DNA of 64,000 nucleotides from Rickettsiella endosymbiont of Rhagonycha lignosa (lineage in GTDB: Bacteria > Pseudomonadota > Gammaproteobacteria > Diplorickettsiales > Diplorickettsiaceae), in contig NZ_OZ035011.1 in assembly GCF_964031165.1 (NCBI RefSeq), forward strand, positions 471,001-535,000, given 5' to 3'. Below, piece after piece: positions 1 through 8,433 of this stretch (positions are counted from its first letter, which is position 1; each line of letters starts with the position of its first letter). The translations under genes were made by a program, and so were the position numbers. A model generated the notes under the pieces. It was not told where the DNA came from. It saw only the letters and a program-made list of their open reading frames with translations, and did no database searches.

Positions 1-510
1 ACACCGCGAAAGTATCGTGGCGGGTAAACGTTGCGGATCAGTCGTTGCTAATAAAAAAACGACATGGGGTGGAGGTTCTTCGAGAGTTTTTAATAAGGCA
101 TTAAAACTATGTGAAGAAAGCATATGCACTTCGTCAATAAGATATATTTTATAGCGGCCTTGGCTGGGTGCATAGTGAACATCAGCCAATAGATCACGTG
201 TATCCTCTACTTTGGTGCGTGATGCAGCATCTACTTCAATGAGATCGGTAAAACGATTCGTATTAATCGCAAGGCATGTTGCACATTGATTACAAGGTTC
301 AGGTGTGATCTTGGTTTGACAATTTAAACATTTAGCAAGTAAACGTGCTAAGGTTGTTTTCCCAACCCCGCGCGTGCCCGTAAAAAGGTAAGCATGATGA
401 ATTCGTTGCGTATTCAATGCATTTTTTAGGATGCGGCAAGTAGATTCTTGACCAATTAGCTGATCGAATGATTGAGGCCGATATTTTCGCGCAAGGACTT
501 GATAACTCAT
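1..510 (-). CDS. dnaX: DNA polymerase III subunit gamma/tau, N-terminal part (cut by window edge)
   Basis: Clamp-loader ATPase of the replicative polymerase. The minus-strand frame from ATG at 510 is open to base 1 (170 codons), so the C-terminal part lies outside the window. The protein opens MSYQVLARKYRPQSFDQLIG, the classic DnaX start. It has Walker A GTRGVGKTT, four zinc-binding cysteines in the CLNCQTK/CNQCATC stretch, Walker B LIDEVHMLS, the LEEPP motif, and LATTDPQRLPATILSRC at the edge, which contains the sensor-1 region. An AAGGTGG ribosome site lies just upstream of the ATG. The SRP RNA and tRNA-Ser are upstream on the same strand. The longest open frame in another phase here (332-529) is only a shadow. 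Identification is secure; only completeness is unknown. Confidence 0.96.
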   Translation of the reverse strand, partial: MSYQVLARKYRPQSFDQLIGQESTCRILKNALNTQRIHHAYLFTGTRGVGKTTLARLLAKCLNCQTKITPEPCNQCATCLAINTNRFTDLIEVDAASRTKVEDTRDLLADVHYAPSQGRYKIYLIDEVHMLSSHSFNALLKTLEEPPPHVVFLLATTDPQRLPATILSRC

Positions 511-543
511 AAGAACCACCTTGATCCAATCATCAGATCTTTA

Positions 544-689
544 TAGACCACTTGCATAATCTGCGTGCTAGACTTGATTTCATCGTTAAACGCTAGTCTA
601 CGGTCCTCATTTACTCATGTAAACTCCCGGTCCTCGACTATCGTTTGCCTCGAACTCAAGCCCATCACTGGGGTTATGCAAGAGGTCTA
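544..689. repeat. MITE-like element with 16-bp inverted ends
   Basis: The left end TAGACCACTTGCATAA (544-559) is the reverse complement of the right end TTATGCAAGAGGTCTA (674-689) with one mismatch. The 146-bp unit has no coding frame. If the true ends are GACC...GGTC, both flanks are TA, which would fit a two-base target duplication. The interior holds a small hairpin (TTTAC-TCAT-GTAAA) followed by CCCGG, which resembles in layout the intergenic repeats at 2.64, 17.5 and 37.4 kb. It lies between the SRP RNA and dnaX. The element type is inference; the inverted ends are directly visible. Confidence 0.5.
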
Positions 690-692
690 ATG

Positions 693-806
693 GAGGCGGT
701 TATAGCAGCCACACCTCGGCACCCACATGGACAACTACCGCTGCTTCCTTCCGGATCTGACGGGGTTCGCTGCTTTGTGTTGCGAAGGGACCGATATAAC
801 CACCAT
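693..806 (-). ncRNA. ffs: 4.5S signal recognition particle RNA
   Basis: The minus strand carries the near-invariant SRP RNA domain IV core, GATCCGGAAGGAAGCAGC, with its asymmetric loop, which binds Ffh. The outer stem closes perfectly: 5' GGUGGUUAUA (804 back to 795) pairs with UAUAACCGCC (704 back to 695), giving about 110 nt, the usual gammaproteobacterial size. The exact ends are estimated from this stem. The 5' end lies only about 2 nt after the CCA of tRNA-Ser, so the two RNAs are very probably made as one transcript. Short open frames across this stretch are not genes. Confidence 0.92.
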
Positions 807-896
807 TGGCGGAGAGAGCGGGATTCGAACCCGCGGTAGGGATAAACCTACACACACTTTCCAGGCGTGCTCCTTAAGCCGCTCGGACACCTCTCC
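807..896 (-). tRNA. tRNA-Ser (anticodon GGA)
   Basis: A complete type II tRNA cloverleaf on the minus strand. Acceptor GGAGAGG pairs with TCTCTCC, followed by discriminator G and an encoded CCA. The anticodon loop is CTGGAAA (anticodon GGA, reading UCC/UCU). The variable arm is long (TAGGTTTATCCCTA), as expected for serine, and the T arm is GCGGGTTCGAATCCCGC. It stands immediately upstream of the 4.5S RNA on the same strand. Confidence 0.97.
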
Positions 897-1049
897 CAGA
901 AAGTTGCCAGGTTAAACTAGAATACTTAATTTGGCAATTAGCATTATCAAGGAATTGGTGAATTAGATGAAAACAGCAACGCAATTTCGTATACAATAAC
1001 ATCCCCTTTAAAATAATGGTTATTTTTAATATTTAATTCATGGGTTCTT

Positions 1050-2636
1050 ATGTCAGACGCATCGTATCCGGAAGAAATTTTATCTAGAAGAACATTTGCA
1101 ATTATCTCTCATCCGGATGCGGGTAAGACGACATTGACAGAAAAACTTTTGTTGTGGGGAGGTGTCATACAACTTGCGGGGACGGTTAAAGCGCGTAAAG
1201 CCGCACACCATGCTACTTCCGATTGGATGGCTTTAGAAAAAGAACGAGGAATTTCTGTCACGACTTCAGTGATGCAATTTCCATATCAAGCGTGTATTTT
1301 TAATTTACTAGATACACCAGGCCATGCGGATTTCTCTGAAGATACCTATCGTACGTTAACGGCAGTCGATTCTGCGTTAATGGTAATTGATGCGGCCAAA
1401 GGTGTGGAACCGCGTACAAAAAAATTATTAGAAATTTGTCGTTTACGGCAGATCCCCATTTTGACTTTTATAAATAAAATGGATAGAGAAGCGCGTACGC
1501 CCATTGAGTTATTAGATGATATTGAATCGACTCTCGGGATTGCCTGTGCGCCGATCACTTGGCCTATAGGTATGGGAAAACAATTTAAGGGTATCTATCA
1601 TACCTTAGAGGACAAAGTTTATTTTTATGCACCTTCAAGTAATTTAAAGCGTAAAGAGAGTGAATGTTTTACAGGTCTTAATCGGCCTGAGGTAAAAGAA
1701 CGAGTCGGCGTTTTATTTGATGAATTACAAGATGAATTGGCGCTGATTAGGGGGGCGAGTGCAAATTTCAATGAGCGAGATTATCTTGCAGGAAAGTTAA
1801 CACCGGTTTTTTTTGGCTCAGCGATTAATAATTTTGGCGTACAAGAACTATTAGCTGCGTTTGTGAAATATGCACCCTGTCCTCAGCCAAGACGAACTGA
1901 TGTTCGAGTTGTGTATCCACAAGAACCTAACTTCAGCGGATTTATATTTAAAATTCAGGCGAATATGGATCCAGCGCATCGAGATCGCGTTGCCTTCTTG
2001 CGTTTATGTTCTGGAAAATACACACCAGGTATGAAAATATTTCATGTCCGCACACAGCGTGAGGTCATGGTACATAATGCACTGACTTTTATGGCAGGTG
2101 ACAGAGTGAGAGCCGAAGAAGCATGGCCAGGCGATATTATTGGTTTACATAATCATGGCACGATACAGATAGGTGATAGTTTTACCATGGGTGAGACGTT
2201 AAAATTCACTGGCATTCCCTCGTTTTCACCGGAATTATTTCAACGAGTTCGTCTAAAAGATCCATTAAAATCTAAAGCACTATTAAAAGGATTGATGCAA
2301 TTATCTGAAGAAGGAGCAATACAGATATTTAAACCGTTGAACAGTAGTGAATTAATTTTAGGGGCAGTGGGAGTTTTGCAATTTGATGTGGTGGCTTACC
2401 GATTAAAACATGAATATAGAGTAGAGTGTGCCTATGAAGCAGTTAATATCGTGGCGGCGCGTTGGGTAAGCGCGGACGATAATAAGCAATTAAAAGAATT
2501 TCAACATCGAGTATCTTTAAACTTATCCCATGATGCTAAAGAAAATCTGATTTATTTGGCACCGAGTCAGGTTAATTTAAAACTAACTATGGAACGCTGG
2601 CCAGATATTCAGTTTTCACAATTGAAGGAGATTTAA
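1050..2636 (+). CDS. prfC: Peptide chain release factor 3 (RF3)
   Basis: A translational GTPase that recycles RF1/RF2 from the ribosome after peptide release. At 528 aa it matches the family (E. coli about 529). GTPase motifs are intact: G1 [13 protein letters not shown] near residue 20, G3 [12 protein letters not shown] near 88, and G4 NKMDREART near 143. These are followed by the EF-G-like domain II and the RF3 C-terminal domain. The leading [20 protein letters not shown] is typical. The gene stands alone; intergenic repeat copy A starts directly after its stop. There is no strong Shine-Dalgarno before the ATG. Confidence 0.97.
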   Translation: MSDASYPEEILSRRTFAIISHPDAGKTTLTEKLLLWGGVIQLAGTVKARKAAHHATSDWMALEKERGISVTTSVMQFPYQACIFNLLDTPGHADFSEDTYRTLTAVDSALMVIDAAKGVEPRTKKLLEICRLRQIPILTFINKMDREARTPIELLDDIESTLGIACAPITWPIGMGKQFKGIYHTLEDKVYFYAPSSNLKRKESECFTGLNRPEVKERVGVLFDELQDELALIRGASANFNERDYLAGKLTPVFFGSAINNFGVQELLAAFVKYAPCPQPRRTDVRVVYPQEPNFSGFIFKIQANMDPAHRDRVAFLRLCSGKYTPGMKIFHVRTQREVMVHNALTFMAGDRVRAEEAWPGDIIGLHNHGTIQIGDSFTMGETLKFTGIPSFSPELFQRVRLKDPLKSKALLKGLMQLSEEGAIQIFKPLNSSELILGAVGVLQFDVVAYRLKHEYRVECAYEAVNIVAARWVSADDNKQLKEFQHRVSLNLSHDAKENLIYLAPSQVNLKLTMERWPDIQFSQLKEI

Positions 2637-2640
2637 ACTT

Positions 2641-2775
2641 TTCTAAGATATTTTTCGCACTTAAGTTTTTGTCTGTGTTACCGCTCAATTCGCAATCCTT
2701 ATGTATAAATAATACATTCCGGTTGCTTCACAACACGGTCCACTCCCAAAAAACCCAATTGCTGTGAATTTTGCC
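2641..2775 (+). repeat. Intergenic repeat family, copy A
   Basis: About 135 bp of non-coding sequence shared with 17.51-17.65 kb and 37.39-37.52 kb. Landmarks in order: TCGCACTTAAGTTTTTG, GTTACCGCTCAATTCGCAAT, a small dyad ATGTAT-AAATA-ATACAT, TCCGGTTGCTTCACAA, then CAATTGCTGTGA. It begins 4 bp after the prfC stop and ends before the kinase gene. No coding potential is seen. Its function is unknown; see the repeat-family finding. Confidence 0.75.
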
Positions 2776-2808
2776 GCTTGAAGTACGCATGTCATAAAGG
2801 AAAAAAAT

Positions 2809-4041
2809 ATGAAAGAAGAAGCCTATCAGCATCTATTAGCAACGATTGTCAAAAATGCTAGACGTGCGGAAAATGCTAACCATGCAAAGTCGGATTTTAT
2901 TTCAAATTTAAGTTATGAATTGCGTACCACCTTAGCTAACATTATTGGGATTGCGCAATTGTTAACTATGGATTGTTTACTGCCTACGCAACAACGTTAT
3001 GTGACGGATATCCTTGAAGCATGTGAAACTATCTTGCCTGTAATGAACCGCATGTTGAATCTTTCTGAGTTAGAAACGCAACATATTGAATTGCAATCTT
3101 GTACTTTTAATTTAAAAAATTTGCTAGAAAAAGTGATTAGCCAATTATCCTATCAGGCAGGGATGCGTGGGTTACAGTTAATTCTCGATTATCCGAAAGA
3201 TATTCCACTAATCTGGATAGGCGATCCGAATTTGATTTACCATATCTTGTTTCATTTAAGCAGTCATGCCTTAATTAATACCGAACAAGGTATTGTTATT
3301 ATACAAGTTGTTAGCCTTATAAAAGAATCTGCTGCGCTGCACACCGAAATTATATGCAGTATTAAAGATACTGGAAAAGGGATGGATGAAGCTGAATTAT
3401 TAGAATTAAATACCTGCTTTAAGCAATTTAATCCTCAGAAAAACCGCCGTTATAGGACATTTAATTTAGGTTTAGCTATTATCTTAAGTTATCTGCGCGT
3501 ATTAAAAGCGACGTTAAAAGTTGAAAGTACGCTTGGAAAAGGAAGTCATTATATTTGTCGCATTCCTTTGCATGAACTTAAAGAAGAGCCGCGTGTTGAA
3601 ACAAGAGGAACAGAAAAAAATAACTTGGCTATTTTTAATGATGTAACATTACGCATCTTGGTGGTAGAGGATAATAAAATTATTCAGCGTATTTATCGTT
3701 TGCTGTTGGAACGAAAAGAAATACTTTACGATATCGCGAGTAATGCTGAAATGGCTTTAAATTATTATATGCAAAATCACTACGATCTTATTCTCCTCGA
3801 TATCGCTTTGCCGGATAGCGATGGTATTGCTATTACTCAGATAATTCGACAACAGGAAACAGATAAAGAACATATTCCTATTATTGCATTAACGGCTTAC
3901 GGTCAACCAGCGGATCAACAGCAATTTCTTCAAGCCGGTATCGATGAGGTATTGGTTAAACCTATTAAGGTAGAACAAATGGATGATCTATTGGAAAAAT
4001 GGATACTACTTAAAAGTAGTGAATGTTTAGATCTAACTTAA
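2809..4041 (+). CDS. Soluble hybrid histidine kinase-like protein with degenerate kinase core and intact receiver
   Basis: 410 aa with no membrane segment or sensor domain. A HisKA-like region comes first (SNLSYELRTTLANIIG), but the phospho-accepting His of the usual S-H-E-L-R-T-P is Tyr36. An HATPase_c-like region follows, residues about 140-255, with the DTGKGMD box and LGLAI. Its N box, however, reads HLSSHALIN where an Asn is expected. A receiver domain fills residues about 283-395 with all key positions kept: D288, phospho-acceptor D331, T362, K384. The start is supported by AAAGGAAAAAAAT before ATG. It overlaps minC (convergent) by 4 bp. It probably cannot autophosphorylate and may act as a phosphate-receiving or scaffold protein; no partner is adjacent. 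Confidence 0.85.
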   Translation: MKEEAYQHLLATIVKNARRAENANHAKSDFISNLSYELRTTLANIIGIAQLLTMDCLLPTQQRYVTDILEACETILPVMNRMLNLSELETQHIELQSCTFNLKNLLEKVISQLSYQAGMRGLQLILDYPKDIPLIWIGDPNLIYHILFHLSSHALINTEQGIVIIQVVSLIKESAALHTEIICSIKDTGKGMDEAELLELNTCFKQFNPQKNRRYRTFNLGLAIILSYLRVLKATLKVESTLGKGSHYICRIPLHELKEEPRVETRGTEKNNLAIFNDVTLRILVVEDNKIIQRIYRLLLERKEILYDIASNAEMALNYYMQNHYDLILLDIALPDSDGIAITQIIRQQETDKEHIPIIALTAYGQPADQQQFLQAGIDEVLVKPIKVEQMDDLLEKWILLKSSECLDLT

Positions 4042-4754
4042 GCAAGTTGTTTTATTTGTAAACGTTCTTGATATAAAAAAATTTGTACACTGCCTTTATT
4101 TAGTGTTTGTTGTAAATCCTGCAAATCTTCACTTAACCAATAATGACCAGCAATCGCTACGAGCTCAGCTTCTAAGTTTTGACAAAAAATATGTGCGTGC
4201 TGATTTCCAGAAACTCCTGCTAATGCTCGACCTTTTAATCGACCATAAATATGGATGTTGCCATCGGCTAATAATTCTGCTCCCGGGCTGACGGAAGCAA
4301 TTACAATTAAATCACTATTTTTTGCATAGATCTGTTGACCCGAGCGCACTGGCTGAGTAATCAACTTAGAGTTAATAGCAGGTGTCGGCGTATTTGGCTT
4401 AGACGGGGTCTCGTTAGCTTCTGTTTTTATATTAGCGAGGATGGCAAGCCCTGATTGTATCGCAAATGTTTGCTGCTCAGCACTGCCACCGCGTATTCCG
4501 ACAGGAATTAAACCGTAGCCGCGTAAACAGCTAATAAGAGCAGGAAAATCAATAGGCCCGGTTGCTGTAGATAAAGAAAATAAATCCAAAATAATGGGTA
4601 ATTGCTGGAAAAAACGTGGAGTTTGCTCAACTAAAGGTTTTAATTGTTGATGAACCAATTGTGCGTCAGCGTTTAACAAATGAAAAGTTGTTAATGTGAA
4701 TAGACTGGCTTTTAATTTAAAGGCTTCTTGTGATGTTCCCATCAAACTGTGCAT
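4038..4754 (-). CDS. minC: Septum site-determining protein MinC
   Basis: Inhibitor of FtsZ assembly that keeps division at mid-cell with MinD/MinE. At 238 aa it has the usual two-domain layout: an N-terminal FtsZ-inhibiting domain (residues about 8-100, including FFQQLPIILDLFSL), a Pro/Thr/Asn linker (about 112-128), and a C-terminal beta-helix domain with YGRLKGRALAG and the closing IFLYQERLQIK. The ATG at 4754 has GGTGG seven bases upstream. minD and minE are not next to it; the neighbour upstream is divergent fadD. The separation from minDE is unusual compared with enteric minCDE operons. Confidence 0.93.
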   Translation of the reverse strand: MHSLMGTSQEAFKLKASLFTLTTFHLLNADAQLVHQQLKPLVEQTPRFFQQLPIILDLFSLSTATGPIDFPALISCLRGYGLIPVGIRGGSAEQQTFAIQSGLAILANIKTEANETPSKPNTPTPAINSKLITQPVRSGQQIYAKNSDLIVIASVSPGAELLADGNIHIYGRLKGRALAGVSGNQHAHIFCQNLEAELVAIAGHYWLSEDLQDLQQTLNKGSVQIFLYQERLQIKQLA

Positions 4755-4852
4755 AAATAGTCCACCTGGTCACTATAAAATGTCGAAACAAAATAGACAT
4801 TATATACTAAAACTTAATAGGGAATGCTTGCCTTTAATTTTCTAGGTGGTGA

Positions 4853-6514
4853 ATGATGGAAAAAATTTGGTTGAATCGTTACCAGCAACAAGTTCCTGCT
4901 GAGATCAATCCTGATATTTATCAATCACTTGATCGATTATTTACAGATGCTTGCAAAAAATTTCGTTCGCTACCTGCATTGAGTTTTTTTCAGCAAACGA
5001 TTAGTTATGAGCAATGGTCTGACTTGAGTCGCTGCTTAGCTGCTTATTTACAGCAGCGATTAAAATTGAATAAAGGAACAAAAGTCGCGCTAATGTTACC
5101 GAATTGTCCACAATATATGATTTCGATTTTTGCAGTGCTGCAAGCAGGAATGGTAGTTACTAACGTAAATCCTTTTTATACCTTAACTGAATTTACCCAG
5201 CTAATGGAGCATTCTCAAGCGGAGGTATTAATTATATTAAAAAATTTTTTGCCCAATATAATCCAGACACTAAAAAACACATCTATAAAATATGTCATAA
5301 CAACTCATTTAGGTGATATGCTCACTTGGCCGCGGAATTGGATAGTCAATGTTTCTGCTGATTGGTTGATAAAAAACCAAAAACAAAAAAATCCGACCAT
5401 TCATCTAATCGATTTCTTAGTGGCCATTAAATTTGGTCAGAATTTAACATTTTCAACGGTTGCAATCCAAAGAGAAGATCTTGCTTTTCTACAATATACT
5501 GGCGGTACTACAGGAGTTCCTAAGGGTGCGATGCTAACCCACCGTAACATGTTAGCCAATATAGAGCAGTTAACAGCGTGGGTTAGACCTATTTTGTATG
5601 AAGGCCAAGAAACATTTATTACCGCTTTACCGTTGTATCATATTTTTTCTTTGATGGTTAACGGTTTGATGTGTGTACGATTAGGCGGTAAGAATTGTTT
5701 AATTCCTGATGCACGTAATATAAAACAGCTGATTCAGGTACTTGCAAACACACCATTTAGTACCTTGTTGGGCGTTAACACTTTATTTAAAGCGCTTCTG
5801 AGGCATAAAGCCTTTACAAAATTAGATTTTACGAATTTAAAGATTGCTTTAGGAGGTGGCGCCCCAATTCAATCTACCGTTAAAATTTGCTGGAAGCAAA
5901 TAACCGGAAAGTTATTATTAGAAGGTTATGGGCTGACTGAAGCATCTCCTGTAGTCTGCGCTCCACCTTGGGATTTAGTAATAGCCGGCGATCATGTCGG
6001 CTTACCACTTCCTTCGACAGATATTCGTCTCTGCGATGATAAAAAAAATGAGGTAAGGATAGGTGAAATAGGTGAATTGTGCGTAAAAGGTCCTCAAGTC
6101 ATGCAAGATTATTGGATGCAAACGGCTGATATAGAATCTGCCTTAACATCAGACGGGTGGTTGTTCACCGGTGATTTAGCGCGTATTGATCATCAGGGCT
6201 TTGTGTTTATCGTCGGGCGAAAAAAAGAACTGATTTTAGTTTCAGGTTTCAATGTCTATCCTGAAGAAGTTGAACATGTTATTCAACAAAACCCAAAAGT
6301 TAAAGAGGTTGCAGTAATAGGAATACCATCCGATAAAACCGGTGAAGCGATTAAAGCCTTTGTGGTACGAAAAGATGAAAGCCTAAGCGCAGAAGAACTA
6401 TTAAATTATTGCCGAGCTGCACTAACTGCTTATAAGTTACCATATGAAATTACATTTTTGAATCATCTGCCAAAATCCATGTTGGGAAAAATATTAAAAA
6501 AAGATTTGCATTAG
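4853..6514 (+). CDS. fadD: Long-chain fatty acid-CoA ligase
   Basis: Activates fatty acids to acyl-CoA through an acyl-AMP intermediate, allowing use of host lipids. 553 aa, the usual FadD length. The AMP-binding motif YTGGTTGVPKGAMLTHRN lies near residue 215. The adenine-binding GYGLTEASPV lies near 360, and the FACS signature region DGWLFTGDLARID near 435. The C-terminal lysine sits in PKSMLGKILKKDL. Two adjacent ATG codons (4853, 4856) follow AGGTGG; either may be used. It is transcribed alone, divergent from minC. Confidence 0.93.
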   Translation: MMEKIWLNRYQQQVPAEINPDIYQSLDRLFTDACKKFRSLPALSFFQQTISYEQWSDLSRCLAAYLQQRLKLNKGTKVALMLPNCPQYMISIFAVLQAGMVVTNVNPFYTLTEFTQLMEHSQAEVLIILKNFLPNIIQTLKNTSIKYVITTHLGDMLTWPRNWIVNVSADWLIKNQKQKNPTIHLIDFLVAIKFGQNLTFSTVAIQREDLAFLQYTGGTTGVPKGAMLTHRNMLANIEQLTAWVRPILYEGQETFITALPLYHIFSLMVNGLMCVRLGGKNCLIPDARNIKQLIQVLANTPFSTLLGVNTLFKALLRHKAFTKLDFTNLKIALGGGAPIQSTVKICWKQITGKLLLEGYGLTEASPVVCAPPWDLVIAGDHVGLPLPSTDIRLCDDKKNEVRIGEIGELCVKGPQVMQDYWMQTADIESALTSDGWLFTGDLARIDHQGFVFIVGRKKELILVSGFNVYPEEVEHVIQQNPKVKEVAVIGIPSDKTGEAIKAFVVRKDESLSAEELLNYCRAALTAYKLPYEITFLNHLPKSMLGKILKKDLH

Positions 6515-6552
6515 ATCTTTTTAATTAATTTCGTATTAAATATTTTTTAATT

Positions 6553-6592
6553 TTTAAATTTAAAATTTAAAATTTAAAATTTAAAATTTAAA
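6553..6592. repeat. TTTAAAA short tandem repeat
   Basis: Four perfect 7-bp TTTAAAA units (6559-6586) flanked by partial units, inside an extremely AT-rich spacer between fadD and the orphan gene at 6690. Such tracts are prone to slipped-strand length change. It lies about 20 bp upstream of a TTGACA element. Confidence 0.7.
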
Positions 6593-6609
6593 TTAAAAAT
6601 TAAATTTTA

Positions 6610-6638
6610 TTGACAATTTTATTTAATAAAAGTAGCCT
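6610..6638 (+). promoter_or_regulatory. Likely promoter of the orphan gene at 6690
   Basis: A consensus -35 TTGACA (6610-6615) is followed 17 bp later by TAGCCT (6633-6638) as a weak -10. An AT-rich partial dyad, TTTTATTTAATAAAA, lies in the spacer. The stretch TTGACAATTTTATT is nearly repeated upstream of the orphan gene at 44890. Confidence 0.45.
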
Positions 6639-6689
6639 ACAATCTATAAAAAATAATACCCATAAAAAAATAATAAAAAGTAGGTATTT

Positions 6690-8366
6690 ATGAAGATTAA
6701 AAAATTCGACGAATTATTAAATAATTATAATTCAAAATTAAATAAAATTTCTAAAACAGATATAGATTATAAAATTAAGATTAATTATGCTGTATTTATT
6801 TTTTTTAAAGAAATAAATAAATTAGATAAATCTTATATTAATTATTTTTTTAAGAATCTTGATAAGGAAAACATCGAAAAAAATGAGGTTCATAAAGACG
6901 CTTTAAACTATTTAATTCTATTAGTTATTAAAAATACGAGCACTACGGATCTATTTGTTAGATTTTTTCCTGAATATCTTGAAACAGAATCTGTTCAGAA
7001 ATCAAATTGGGCAATAGTTCGTTGGTTGCAAATATTTATTTCTTGGATAATTAAACCTAAAACAAAACTTTGTAATTTAAAAGAGGCAAAAAAAATATTA
7101 AACGCTTTTAGAGATATAAAAGCACGTATAGATAATACGCGTAATGATTTATTAAATGTCCATTCGGAGCTAGTAAATTATACTGCACTTTCTCTCATTA
7201 TAGAAAAAATATCTGAATACGAAATTACTTCGTTAGTTTATAGTCCCATCAATGAAGACTATGTATTTGAAGCATGGAATTCATCTTACAAAAAAAACAT
7301 ATACCTTGGAAATAATATTTCTGATTTCCATAAGGAACGTCTAGATATAGATATTTTACTTAAATATTTTAATAATCGAATTAAATTAATTTATAATTTA
7401 GATGAAAGAGAAATCCTATTAAAAGAAATAACTATATTGAAAGCTTTATTTTTCAAGGAAGAATTTTCTGTATTTGAAGAAAAAATTAATGAAATAATGA
7501 AATTTATAAAGAATAAGTCCGCTCATCAAAATGCAACTAAATTATTAGGCATCTATAATCTAATTGAAGGAATTAAGCAGCGATTTAAATTGATATATAA
7601 AGTAAATGCAGATGTAAATCTTATTGATTATCCACATTTAACCCCTCATTTTAAGCAATTATTAGATTTAACAATTTATAAAATTCAATTTTATTATGAA
7701 TGTTATAAAGAAAATTTAGATAAGCAATATGAATTTTGTTTTGTAAGTAGTACTAACTTTTACGATATTTTAAATCACTTAGAATCGATTATTTATGTAG
7801 ATAAAAATTTATTTATTAGCACTTTAAATGGTGGTTTTGATGCTACCGCTTTTACACGTTTATCGGTAGCCTTGAATACATTGCAACAGTGCGCTAAAGA
7901 TCTTGAGGCTTGCACAGAAAGTATAGATCCGAATTCTTTAAAAAGTGACATGATTAAATTAAGTCAATTTATTTTAGGTGAAGTTTCATTTCTCGATACT
8001 GAGTTAGAAAAAGAAATTATGGCTATTAATTTTTCTAGGTCTTATGTTGATGAGGATGAAGCATGTGATACGGAGTGGGACGATGTCTCAGATACTTCTG
8101 AGATATCTTATGTTGAACAATTAGAGCAAGAAGAGAGCTTCAATAGAGACATTACAAGCATAGATAATCAATCAGACAGTGGCATTTCAGATGAAGATAT
8201 ATCTAATTTAGGTCCTACGCGACCAATTCAGCCACTTATTGCTACCCCATTTTGGCATGCTTCTAGTAGATCAGTGGATCAGTTTCGTCAATGCACAAGC
8301 GAAGCGTGCGACGACAATCCAGCTACATGGGCAAGCGCATATCTTTCGCACGCTATCACAGCATGA
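6690..8366 (+). CDS. Orphan Lys/Asn-rich protein, effector candidate
   Basis: 558 aa, not recognised. Predicted mainly alpha-helical, with many Lys/Asn/Ile residues and no signal peptide or clear membrane segment. After residue about 450 the composition changes to a strongly acidic stretch (DEDEACDTEWDDVSDTSE) and then a polar C-terminus rich in Ser, Asp and Ala. A long cytosolic orphan with an acidic tail resembles Dot/Icm substrates of Legionella and Coxiella in general character; this is inference only. TAGG lies 6 bp before the ATG. The codon and base composition is much more AT-rich than fadD upstream, consistent with accessory DNA. Confidence 0.75.
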   Translation: MKIKKFDELLNNYNSKLNKISKTDIDYKIKINYAVFIFFKEINKLDKSYINYFFKNLDKENIEKNEVHKDALNYLILLVIKNTSTTDLFVRFFPEYLETESVQKSNWAIVRWLQIFISWIIKPKTKLCNLKEAKKILNAFRDIKARIDNTRNDLLNVHSELVNYTALSLIIEKISEYEITSLVYSPINEDYVFEAWNSSYKKNIYLGNNISDFHKERLDIDILLKYFNNRIKLIYNLDEREILLKEITILKALFFKEEFSVFEEKINEIMKFIKNKSAHQNATKLLGIYNLIEGIKQRFKLIYKVNADVNLIDYPHLTPHFKQLLDLTIYKIQFYYECYKENLDKQYEFCFVSSTNFYDILNHLESIIYVDKNLFISTLNGGFDATAFTRLSVALNTLQQCAKDLEACTESIDPNSLKSDMIKLSQFILGEVSFLDTELEKEIMAINFSRSYVDEDEACDTEWDDVSDTSEISYVEQLEQEESFNRDITSIDNQSDSGISDEDISNLGPTRPIQPLIATPFWHASSRSVDQFRQCTSEACDDNPATWASAYLSHAITA

Positions 8367-8383
8367 ATTTTTTTTTGTTAATT

Positions 8384-8413
8384 AAAAAGATTGGGCATTA
8401 TTACGATAATGCC
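8384..8413 (-). terminator. Rho-independent terminator of the two-component operon
   Basis: Perfect 8-bp stem GGCATTAT/ATAATGCC (8394-8401 and 8406-8413) with a 4-nt loop. On the minus strand it is followed by a TCTTTTT run. It lies just downstream of the sensor kinase stop. Confidence 0.8.
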
Positions 8414-8433
8414 TAATAGGGATAAAGTTACAT

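Noticed and set aside
645-915. Two overlapping plus-strand frames of 62-64 codons
   Set aside because: They lie across the SRP RNA and tRNA-Ser on the opposite strand; these RNAs explain the sequence.
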